From assembly GCA_021202205.1 (NCBI GenBank), contig JAJQDJ010000027.1:1-13701 (forward strand): a stretch of 13,701 nucleotides of DNA, written 5' to 3'. Shown piece by piece: positions 6,830-13,701 of this stretch (positions are counted from its first letter, which is position 1; every line of letters begins with the position of its first letter). The notes beneath the pieces were generated by a model, which saw only the letters and a list, made by a program, of their open reading frames with translations, made no database searches and was not told where the DNA came from. The translations under genes and the position numbers were made by a program. This stretch comes from Erysipelotrichaceae bacterium. GTDB taxonomy: Bacteria; Bacillota_I; Bacilli_A; Erysipelotrichales; Coprobacillaceae.

Positions 6830-9316
6830 TAATAATTTTTTGAGTTCTATTAAAGTACTGAGTGCATCAATTGGGGATAGAGTCATTGGATCAATATGAG
6901 CCAAAGCTTTTTCTACTGCACTTTCTTTTTCTATATATTCGACTTCCTTTGTTTCACTAATAGTTTTTTCAATCGTATTGTTTTCTAAATCATTGAGTAT
7001 CACCTTAGAACGATCAATGACTTCCTGTGGTAACTTTGCAAGTTTAGCAACATTGATACCATAGGAACGTTGACTACGTCCTGGCCTGATTTTATATAAG
7101 AAGACGATTTGTTCATTTTCAATTTCAGCGCTAGCATGAACATTTTGAATATGGAAAGATGGATCCATCATAGTGAGTTCATGATAATGCGTTGAAAACA
7201 AAGTGATACATTTGATTTTGCTAGCTATGTATTCAATCATAGATTGGGCAATGGCCATACCATCAAATGTGGCTGTACCACGTCCAATTTCATCAAAGAT
7301 AATGAGTGAATCTTGGGTTGCATATCTTAATGCATTGTTGGCTTCAATCATTTCTACCATAAATGTGGATTGTCCACTTATTAAATCATCACTGGCACCA
7401 ATACGGGTAAAGATTTGATCAAAGATAGGTAAATTCGCACTATCACAAGGCACAAATGAACCAATTTGAGCCATAATAACCGTTAAAGCTATTTGACGCA
7501 TATAAGTTGATTTACCACCCATATTAGGTCCTGTAATCATTAATATGGATTCATCTTCCATACGTAAATCATTAGGTACATATTTTTGTCTAGAGATAGC
7601 TTGTTCTATGACACCATGACGTCCATTGACAATGTCGACTTTATGTTCATAGTTGAATGTTGGTCTAACGTAACCGTTAAGACTTGCTTTAGAGGCCAAT
7701 GATCTATAAACATCTATTTGTGCTACAACAGAAGCATCATCTTGGATAAGATGTACATCTTTTTTGATGGTTTCTCTAATATTTACAAATAATTCATATT
7801 CTAAAGCTTGAGCACGATCATTGGCACTTAATATTTTGGCTTCCATATCTTTAAGTTCAGGTGTAATAAATCTTTCAGCATTGGAAATACTTTGTTTTCT
7901 GGTATATTGAAATTCATCTTTTACTAAAGGCAAGTAACTTTTAGTAATTTCAATATAATAACCAAAGACACGATTATAGCCTATTTTTAAACCTTTAATA
8001 CCTGTTCTTTCTCTTTCTTTAGCTTCAAAATCATTCAACCATTGTTTACCATTTTCTTTAATATAGCGAAGTTCATCCAATTCTTCATTATATCCATCTT
8101 TAATAATCCCACCTTCTTTAATGACTAATGGTGGATTATCGACAATCGCTTGATCAATAAGTGAAGTAATATGGGATAAATCGACCAATTGCTGGGCTAA
8201 TTCATTAGTATAAGCTTGATTTAAAGCTAGTAATTGATGCTTTAATTCTGGTATGACTTTTAAAGATGCCCCTATCCATTTCAAATCTCTCGCATTCACA
8301 TTACCAAAAGCTATACGAGCCGCAAGTTTTTCTAGATCATAGATATCATTAATCATATCTTTAATCGTTTCTCTAACAAGAAAATTATCTAAGAATATTT
8401 GAATAATATCCATGCGTTTTTCTATCTTTTCCTGATTAACCAGTGGCCTTTCAATCCATTGTCTAAGTAATCTTCCTCCCATTGCTGACTTCGTATCATC
8501 TAATAGCCATTGTAGAGTCCCATAATATTCATGATCTTGACTTTTTACTAGTTCTAAAGATTTCTTAGTATAAGAATCCATATAAATATAATCTTCTGTA
8601 TTGACTTCTATAATTGCTTGAATATGTCCTAATTCTCGTTTTTGTGTTTCTAACATATAATTTAATAATAAAGAACATATTTTGATTTGTTTTAAATCTG
8701 TTATATTATCAAAGAGCTTTTTATAAGCATCATTAAATTTATCATTACTATAATAAGATACAAACATATGATCAAAGGTGATATTTTCGTCCATGACAAC
8801 GATTTCTTTGAGTCCCAAAGAATCTATTTGATTCTTTAATAAGTGTTCTTTTTTATCAATGTTTACAACATAAAACTCGCCCGTGGAAATATCACAATAA
8901 GCTAAAGTATAATTAAAATCAAATACTCCTAAAGCTCCTATATAATTATTCCTTTTTTCATTCAAAGAATCATCCATAATTGTTCCTGGCGTAATAATTT
9001 GGACAACGCCTCTTTCAACAATACCTTTTTTACCAGGTTCACTCAATTGTTCCACAATTGCTACTTTATGTCCTAAATCAATCAATCTTTGAATATAACC
9101 ACTTACTGAATGATAAGGAACACCACACATCGGAACACGTTCTTTAGCACCGGCATTTTTCCCTGTCAAAGCTAAATCTAAAGCTTTAGATACCAAAATA
9201 GCATCATCAAAAAACATTTCATAGAAATCTCCTAAGCGAAACATCACTATAGAATCTTTATTTTCTTCTTTTATTTTTAAATATTGCATCATCATTGGCG
9301 AATATTTTTCTTTCAT
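6827..9316 (-). CDS. mutS: DNA mismatch repair protein MutS
   Basis: MutS recognises base mismatches and small loops and recruits MutL. The 829-residue protein has the mismatch-binding N-terminus with GDFYEMF (Phe31-Tyr32-Glu33, the F-x-E reading motif). The connector, lever and clamp domains follow. The ABC-type ATPase has Walker A GPNMGGKST at 596-604, Walker B IIFDEIGRG with Asp675-Glu676, and the STHYHEL switch. After the helix-turn-helix the tail is short and I see no QLSFF-type clamp-binding motif. The length is slightly below the usual 850-870. The ATG at 9314-9316 is preceded by GAGGTGAG and an extended -10 promoter. It is the first gene of a cluster with mutL, the YvlD-like gene and miaA. 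All motifs needed for activity are present. Confidence 0.98.
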   Translation of the reverse strand: MKEKYSPMMMQYLKIKEENKDSIVMFRLGDFYEMFFDDAILVSKALDLALTGKNAGAKERVPMCGVPYHSVSGYIQRLIDLGHKVAIVEQLSEPGKKGIVERGVVQIITPGTIMDDSLNEKRNNYIGALGVFDFNYTLAYCDISTGEFYVVNIDKKEHLLKNQIDSLGLKEIVVMDENITFDHMFVSYYSNDKFNDAYKKLFDNITDLKQIKICSLLLNYMLETQKRELGHIQAIIEVNTEDYIYMDSYTKKSLELVKSQDHEYYGTLQWLLDDTKSAMGGRLLRQWIERPLVNQEKIEKRMDIIQIFLDNFLVRETIKDMINDIYDLEKLAARIAFGNVNARDLKWIGASLKVIPELKHQLLALNQAYTNELAQQLVDLSHITSLIDQAIVDNPPLVIKEGGIIKDGYNEELDELRYIKENGKQWLNDFEAKERERTGIKGLKIGYNRVFGYYIEITKSYLPLVKDEFQYTRKQSISNAERFITPELKDMEAKILSANDRAQALEYELFVNIRETIKKDVHLIQDDASVVAQIDVYRSLASKASLNGYVRPTFNYEHKVDIVNGRHGVIEQAISRQKYVPNDLRMEDESILMITGPNMGGKSTYMRQIALTVIMAQIGSFVPCDSANLPIFDQIFTRIGASDDLISGQSTFMVEMIEANNALRYATQDSLIIFDEIGRGTATFDGMAIAQSMIEYIASKIKCITLFSTHYHELTMMDPSFHIQNVHASAEIENEQIVFLYKIRPGRSQRSYGINVAKLAKLPQEVIDRSKVILNDLENNTIEKTISETKEVEYIEKESAVEKALAHIDPMTLSPIDALSTLIELKKLL

Positions 9317-9320
9317 CTTC

Positions 9321-9370
9321 TCACCTCAATATACGTTCACTATTATAACATAAATTATGGATATTTAAAA
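9321..9370 (-). promoter_or_regulatory. Promoter and leader of the mutS operon
   Basis: The minus strand has TGTTATAAT at 9342-9350, a consensus -10 with the extended TG. A weak -35 candidate (TTTTAA, 9365-9370) sits 17 bp upstream. Transcription would begin near 9335, leaving a short leader with GAGGTGAG before the ATG. It looks like a housekeeping sigma-A promoter, which would free mutS from cotE expression upstream. Confidence 0.65.
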
Positions 9371-9461
9371 AAATTTGAAACAAACTCCGGACTTTTTATA
9401 AGTAGTTAGATAAATATGTATTAAAAATAACTAACCGAGGTTATAAGCCCTTTAAAAAGTT

Positions 9462-9498
9462 AAAAAATGGTAAGGAATCCGACTCTTTACCATTTTTT
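9462..9498 (-). terminator. Bidirectional intrinsic terminator after cotE
   Basis: A perfect 12-bp inverted repeat, AAAAAATGGTAA / TTACCATTTTTT, encloses a 13-nt loop. The A and T runs at the stem ends give a U tract on either strand. It lies 36 bp after the cotE stop on the minus strand and would separate cotE from the mutS operon. It could also stop plus-strand transcripts. Confidence 0.85.
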
Positions 9499-9534
9499 GC
9501 ATAATTCAAGTATGAGTTTTAATTTCACCAACAT

Positions 9535-10035
9535 CTATTTGATGAAGTTGGGATTGATTTCTTTATCTAAGAAATCATCCCAAATTTCGTCTTCATTTTT
9601 GACTTCAACTTTAATACATGTTTCGCCACTAATTTCTAATAACATTTCTTTTTCAATTTCAATACTAATCACTTGTTTTTCAAAAGATGATGATAAACAT
9701 TTAGGACTTTGCAGACATCTGGCTTTTAAAGTATCATCTTCTTCGTAGTCACGATTATCTTTTTTAGAGACTTGCATATCATCATTGTAAGATATTTGAT
9801 ATTTATCGACAATCGTATCCTTGGCATCGTGATAACTATACCAAACATGAATATCAAATGTCCCTTTTATTTTTGGATTATGATTTTTAATCAATGGCTC
9901 ATAATGATGATTGGTCACATAGCATCCTAGAATTTCATCAGGTAATTGAGTTAATGTAAAATTATACGTATTTCTTGATAGTTTTTTACCTTTAGCCACT
10001 ATCGCCTTAGTATATATTTCACGTATGTTATTCAT
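9535..10035 (-). CDS. cotE: Outer spore coat morphogenetic protein CotE
   Basis: CotE assembles as a ring around the forespore and is needed to build the outer coat. The 166-residue sequence matches the family along its length: REIYTKAIVAKGKK near the N-terminus, ILGCYVTNHHYEP, FDIHVWYSY in the centre, KARCLQSPKCL, LLEISGETCIKVEV, and an acidic tail containing IWDDFL and INPNF. The Bacillus protein is about 180 residues with the same ending. The ATG is preceded by GAGGTGG. It sits directly upstream of mutS, the same order as in Bacillus subtilis, which supports the call. A terminator separates the two units. I see no clear sporulation sigma factor promoter in the 41 bp before it. The frame is intact, in contrast to spoIIP. 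Confidence 0.9.
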   Translation of the reverse strand: MNNIREIYTKAIVAKGKKLSRNTYNFTLTQLPDEILGCYVTNHHYEPLIKNHNPKIKGTFDIHVWYSYHDAKDTIVDKYQISYNDDMQVSKKDNRDYEEDDTLKARCLQSPKCLSSSFEKQVISIEIEKEMLLEISGETCIKVEVKNEDEIWDDFLDKEINPNFIK

Positions 10036-10076
10036 TATTCCACCTCAATATACTATATGACAAATATCTTCAATTA

Positions 10077-11827
10077 TTACAAACAATCCTGAAATTGTGC
10101 ATTGTATAACTGAGTATAGAAACCATTCTTGTTCATGAGTTCTTCATGGGTTCCCTGTTCGATAAGCTTGCCATTATGGATTACAACAACAAGATCAGCA
10201 TTTTTAATCGTTGATAAACGATGAGCTATAACAAAGCTTGTACGATTTTTTCAATACATTATTCATACCTTTTTGCAGCATTTGTTCCAATCGTGTATCC
10301 ACTGATGAAGTGGCTTTATCTAATATAAGAATTTGAGGATTTTTTAAAATAGTTCTAGCAATTGTTAGAAGTTGTTTTTCTCCTTGAGAGATTTTGTTAG
10401 CTTCTTCATTGATAATAGTATCATAGCCTTGAGGCAAGGTATGAATAAATGCATCAACATAGGAATCTTTTGCAGCAGCCAATACCTCTTCTTTAGAAGA
10501 GTCTAAACGACCATAATGAATATTTTCATAAATACTGCCATGAAATAACCATGTTTCTTGCAAAACCAAACATTTTTCTTAAATCTTCTCTAGGTATATC
10601 CTTAATATCTACACTATCTATTATAATAGAACCACTAATAGAATCATAAAAACGTAATAATAGACTAATTAATGTTGTTTTTCCACTCCCTGTTGGTCCC
10701 ACTATTGCAACTGTTTGTCCACTTTTAATATGTAAATTAAGATGATGAATAATTTCTGTATCATTATATCCAAAACATAAATCATGGAAATCAATGCTTT
10801 CATTGATTGATATAGCTTTTGATTCATTAATGTCATATTCTTCTTGCTCATTTAACAATGTCAAAATTCTATACATAGCTGCAAAAGCCGATTGCACCTG
10901 TGAAGATAATTGACTAACTTGGGATATTGGGTCATTGACATTCCATATATAGCGAACGAAAGCTTGTAATTCTCCTACCAGCATCGTTCCTTTTATGACA
11001 TTCATACAACCCATAAAACCAATACTCCCAATAATAATATATGTAACAAGTGAAATACACGGAGAAATAATTGACGAAAGAAACTGTGCCATAAAAGCAT
11101 TGTCTCTTAATTCTTCATTAATAGATTTAAATTGTTCAATGGCACTTTCCTGCTTATTAAACAATAGAATTTCTTTATAACCTGTATACATTTCTGTGAT
11201 TGTAGCATTTAGCTCGGCTAATTTTTCCTGTTGCCCGTTAAATTTGGCTTGCGAAAAATGAATATCAATACGTGTAATAATTAAGCCTAAAGGAATAATT
11301 AATAAAACAAGCAATGTCATAGTCACGTTAATACGTAGCATCATTATAATTCCTAATATAAGCATTAATGATCCTCGAATCAGTTCTGATAATGTTTGTT
11401 GCAAGGCTGTTGATAATGTATCAACATCGTTGGTTATATAGCTTAATACATCACCATTATGATGTTTATCAAAATAAGAAACCGGTAGTTTTCGTACTTT
11501 TTCTAATAACGCATTTCTTAAATCATGCATAGCAGATTGAATAGAATACGTTAAAGTAATTGTTGTGATGGATTGAGAAATAGTCTTTAAGATATAAATA
11601 CTTATCAATATTTTGACGATATCAAAGAAAACATCAAAATCTACATGAGCATTATCAACTCCATTCATAATATCAGTAGCATTAGCCATCAGTAATGATG
11701 TTAAATCACCTTCATAATTTGGTGAAATAGACAGGGCAAAACAAGTGATAATAATCATTAATAATGCCATAAAGAAATACCATTTATAAGGTTTTAGGAA
11801 GCCCCACAGTTGTTTGATATTATCCAT
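10077..11827 (-). pseudogene. ABC exporter subunit with the consensus-site ATPase, broken by two frameshifts
   Basis: This is the second half of a heterodimeric multidrug/lipid-type ABC exporter: six membrane helices in about residues 1-310, then an ATPase domain. Walker A GPTGSGKTT starts near residue 373. The frame is lost near 10562-10569, where LRKMFG should run into MVLQETWLFHG; about five bases seem to be missing, possibly by deletion between GGT repeats. The signature ISQGEKQLLTIAR follows in the second frame. A second break lies in the T run at 10246-10251, one base too long. Removing it restores NRTSFVIAHRLSTI and a normal tail ending FQDCL at 10077. With both repairs the length is 584 residues. 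The Walker B reads ILILDKATSSVD, with Lys (10315-10317) where the catalytic Glu belongs. An ATG at 11825-11827 preceded by AGGAGG is the likely start, not the upstream GTG. Family is certain; it is probably inactive. Confidence 0.88.
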
Positions 11828-13544
11828 AAAGTTCCTCCTCACTTAATTGTGAAGTAGCTATCTGTTGATATATTTCACAAGTTTGTAATAATTGCTGATG
11901 CGTACCTTCACCGACTATTTTGCCATTATCTAATACAATAATTTTAGTGGCATCCATGATGGTAGAAATACGTTGAGCTACAATCATGACGATAGAATCT
12001 TTTGTTTCCCTCTTTAGAGCCTGACGTAAAGCAGCATCAGTTTTAAAGTCCAAAGCTGAAAAAGAATCATCAAAAATATAAATGTCAGGCTTTTTAATAA
12101 TCGCACGAGCAATCGATAAACGTTGTCTTTGCCCTCCTGAAACATTTGTCGCACTTTCACTAATTAATTCATCAAAACCATTTTTTTCTAAAATAAAATC
12201 CAAACTTTGTGAAATTTCTGCTGCATGTATTAACTCATCATAACTTGCATCACTTTTAACATATCTTATATTTTGTGCAATAGTGTCACTAAAAAGCGTC
12301 GCTTTTTGGGGCACAAAACCAATTTTATCACGCAAAGAAATCATACTGTAATCATTGATGTTGATATCATTAATACAAATATGACCACTCGTAACATCAT
12401 AAAAACGCGGTATTAAATTGACTAATGTACTTTTCCCTGAACCTGTCGAACCAATGAAGGCAATGGTCTCTCCTGCATCTGCTTTAAAAGATATATCATT
12501 TAAAGCAAGTTCACTACTTTCTGGATAAGAAAAACTTACATGATCAAACACCACAGAGCATGCATGAGTATCATTGATATCTTTTCCTTCATCAATCATA
12601 CTATTAGAAGTATTTATTACAGCTAGAATACGTTTGGCAGAAACTTCAGCACGGGGATACATCATAAAGACAGTACAAAAAAGCATCATGGAATACATTG
12701 CATGAAAAACATAGTCTTGAAAAGCCACAACTTTACCAACCTGTAAAGTATTAGCATCAATCATAGTTGCTGATACATAGTAAATAATCATAATAATGAT
12801 ATTCATAAATAACCAGAATATTGGTTGTGACAAAGTCATTAAACGAAAAATTTTTTTCGTATATTTGGTATAATCATCATTGGTTTCGTTAAAGCGCATT
12901 TGTTCATAAGTATCATTATTAAAAGCACGAATGATTTTTAAACCTGTAAGGTTTTCTCTGGATATTCTGTTAAGGATATCTAGAGAAGCTTGTTGATGCA
13001 TGGATAAAGGTTGTGACAATCTTGCAATAATAATGACACCAACAATAATAACAGGCAATGTTGCCACTATAATCAATGATAAATCCAATGAAGTTGTCAA
13101 TGTTAAAGTGAAACTCACTATAACCATCACTGGTGTAAGTAATGCAGTTCTTAGTAATGTATTAACAAATAACTGAATTTGATAAGCATCATTATTGGTA
13201 CGAGTAATCAATGATGAAATCCCAAATTGATCAAATTCAGCTGGTGAAAAACTTTGAACTTTAGAAAATATATCGTCACGAATATCACGAGTAATGGATG
13301 TTGATATTTTTGCACTACAATAACCTAAAGATATTGTACCTAAAACACCAATAATGGAAATAATAACAGCTAATCCCCACATTTGATAAAGATAATCAAC
13401 ATTATTATTGGTAACGCCACCATCAATCATATTGGATATGATTGTCGGTAAACCTAATTCCACTAAAGCAAAGCCTAAAACAGATATCATATCTAGTAAT
13501 AGCCATTTTTTATAACGTTTTAAATAATGCAAAATCAATTTCAT
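11820..13544 (-). CDS. ABC exporter subunit with the degenerate ATPase site
   Basis: A full-length half-transporter of 574 residues: six membrane helices in about 1-310, then an ATPase domain with Walker A GSTGSGKST near 362, Q-loop KIGFVPQKATLF, signature VSGGQRQRLSIARA near 468 and Walker B IYIFDDSFSALD. The catalytic Glu is replaced by Asp493, and the switch His by Gln524 (VAQRIS). These two changes mark the degenerate-site subunit of heterodimeric exporters such as TM287/288, BmrCD and LmrCD, so they are normal for the family and not damage. Its partner is the next gene, overlapping by 8 nt. The ATG follows AGGAG. The substrate cannot be told from sequence; drugs, peptides or lipids are all possible. 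With the partner broken, this subunit probably has no working complex. Confidence 0.93.
   Translation of the reverse strand: MKLILHYLKRYKKWLLLDMISVLGFALVELGLPTIISNMIDGGVTNNNVDYLYQMWGLAVIISIIGVLGTISLGYCSAKISTSITRDIRDDIFSKVQSFSPAEFDQFGISSLITRTNNDAYQIQLFVNTLLRTALLTPVMVIVSFTLTLTTSLDLSLIIVATLPVIIVGVIIIARLSQPLSMHQQASLDILNRISRENLTGLKIIRAFNNDTYEQMRFNETNDDYTKYTKKIFRLMTLSQPIFWLFMNIIIMIIYYVSATMIDANTLQVGKVVAFQDYVFHAMYSMMLFCTVFMMYPRAEVSAKRILAVINTSNSMIDEGKDINDTHACSVVFDHVSFSYPESSELALNDISFKADAGETIAFIGSTGSGKSTLVNLIPRFYDVTSGHICINDININDYSMISLRDKIGFVPQKATLFSDTIAQNIRYVKSDASYDELIHAAEISQSLDFILEKNGFDELISESATNVSGGQRQRLSIARAIIKKPDIYIFDDSFSALDFKTDAALRQALKRETKDSIVMIVAQRISTIMDATKIIVLDNGKIVGEGTHQQLLQTCEIYQQIATSQLSEEELYG
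11834..11839 (-). promoter_or_regulatory. Ribosome site fixing the start of the second ABC gene
   Basis: AGGAGG lies six bases before the ATG at 11825-11827, inside the last codons of the first ABC gene. A GTG at 11842 is in the same frame but lies upstream of this site, so the ATG is preferred. The resulting 8-nt overlap couples the two subunits. Confidence 0.75.
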
Positions 13545-13552
13545 AATAACTC

Positions 13553-13666
13553 CTATTTTAATACAACATTTTTTCGGTATCCTGTTTCTTTATCTACTAT
13601 ATTTTCTAATCCTTCTCCATTTAAAAAATGATGCAAATTTCTTATTGTTAACTCAAGTTTCGCACT
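13553..13666 (-). pseudogene. Possible C-terminal remnant of a D-isomer-specific 2-hydroxyacid dehydrogenase
   Basis: A 37-codon stretch ends at TAG 13553-13555. It reads LTIRNLHHFLNGEGLENIV and then DKETGYRKNVVLK, which resembles the C-terminal helix and tail of D-2-hydroxyacid dehydrogenases (NLxxFLNGEPLxNVVD...GY). The frame is closed upstream by TGA at 13667-13669, with another stop a little further on, and the other frames also contain stops up to the window edge. It may therefore be a gene remnant or a frameshifted 3' end. The stop lies 8 bp before the first ABC gene. The resemblance is short and from memory, so the call is tentative. Confidence 0.35.
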
Positions 13667-13701
13667 TCAATTTCAATAATTAATTAGTGAAAATAGCGCA
13701 A

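Noticed and set aside
9467..9748. Plus-strand open frame of 93 codons over the cotE terminator and 3' end
   Set aside because: It lies antisense to cotE, begins inside the terminator stem, and its translation shows no family features.
11820..13544. Asp493 and Gln524 in the first ABC subunit as damage
   Set aside because: These are the usual substitutions of the degenerate-site subunit in heterodimeric exporters.
1..13701. tRNA, rRNA, insertion sequence, riboswitch
   Set aside because: Intergenic gaps are all under 250 bp and contain only the promoters, terminators and weak hairpins listed; no cloverleaf, transposase or terminal inverted repeats were seen.

Overview
The window is strongly AT-rich DNA from a low-GC Firmicute. 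Every recognised gene lies on the minus strand, so transcription runs from high to low coordinates. Outer spore coat protein CotE directly upstream of mutS-mutL is the order known from Bacillus. The short SpoIIP, endonuclease-type MutL and Sel1-repeat protein would fit an Erysipelotrichia-like gut commensal. That taxonomic placement is inference.

Layout in transcription order: (a) 13553-13666, a coding-looking tail that may be the end of a 2-hydroxyacid dehydrogenase. (b) 13544-10077, a heterodimeric ABC exporter pair. The first subunit is intact and carries the degenerate ATPase site. The second, which should carry the active site, is broken twice and has Lys at the catalytic Glu position. 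(c) 10035-9535, cotE, closed by a strong bidirectional terminator at 9462-9498. (d) An extended -10 promoter at 9342-9350 drives a tight cluster of mutS, mutL, a YvlD-type membrane protein and miaA, with spacings of 9 bp, 0 bp and an 8-nt overlap. (e) spoIIP with a premature in-frame TAA, translationally coupled by ATGA to a 90-aa two-helix membrane protein, closed by a terminator at 2723-2745. (f) A Sel1/TPR-like repeat gene with its own extended -10 promoter, split in three by two one-base homopolymer insertions. Repaired, it encodes 880 aa.

Functionally, mutS and mutL give methyl-independent mismatch repair and miaA makes the i6A37 tRNA modification. CotE and SpoIIP belong to sporulation: coat morphogenesis and the engulfment amidase. 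The exporter pair would form one transporter.

The most notable feature is the set of lesions. Three genes (Sel1, spoIIP, second ABC subunit) carry four frameshifts, one nonsense codon and two substitutions at key residues, while mutS, mutL, miaA, the YvlD-like gene, cotE and the first ABC gene read cleanly. Either accessory and sporulation functions are decaying, or the assembly has homopolymer errors. The catalytic-residue substitutions favour at least some real decay. I did not find a convincing new multi-gene system. No tRNA, rRNA, CRISPR array or insertion sequence was seen.
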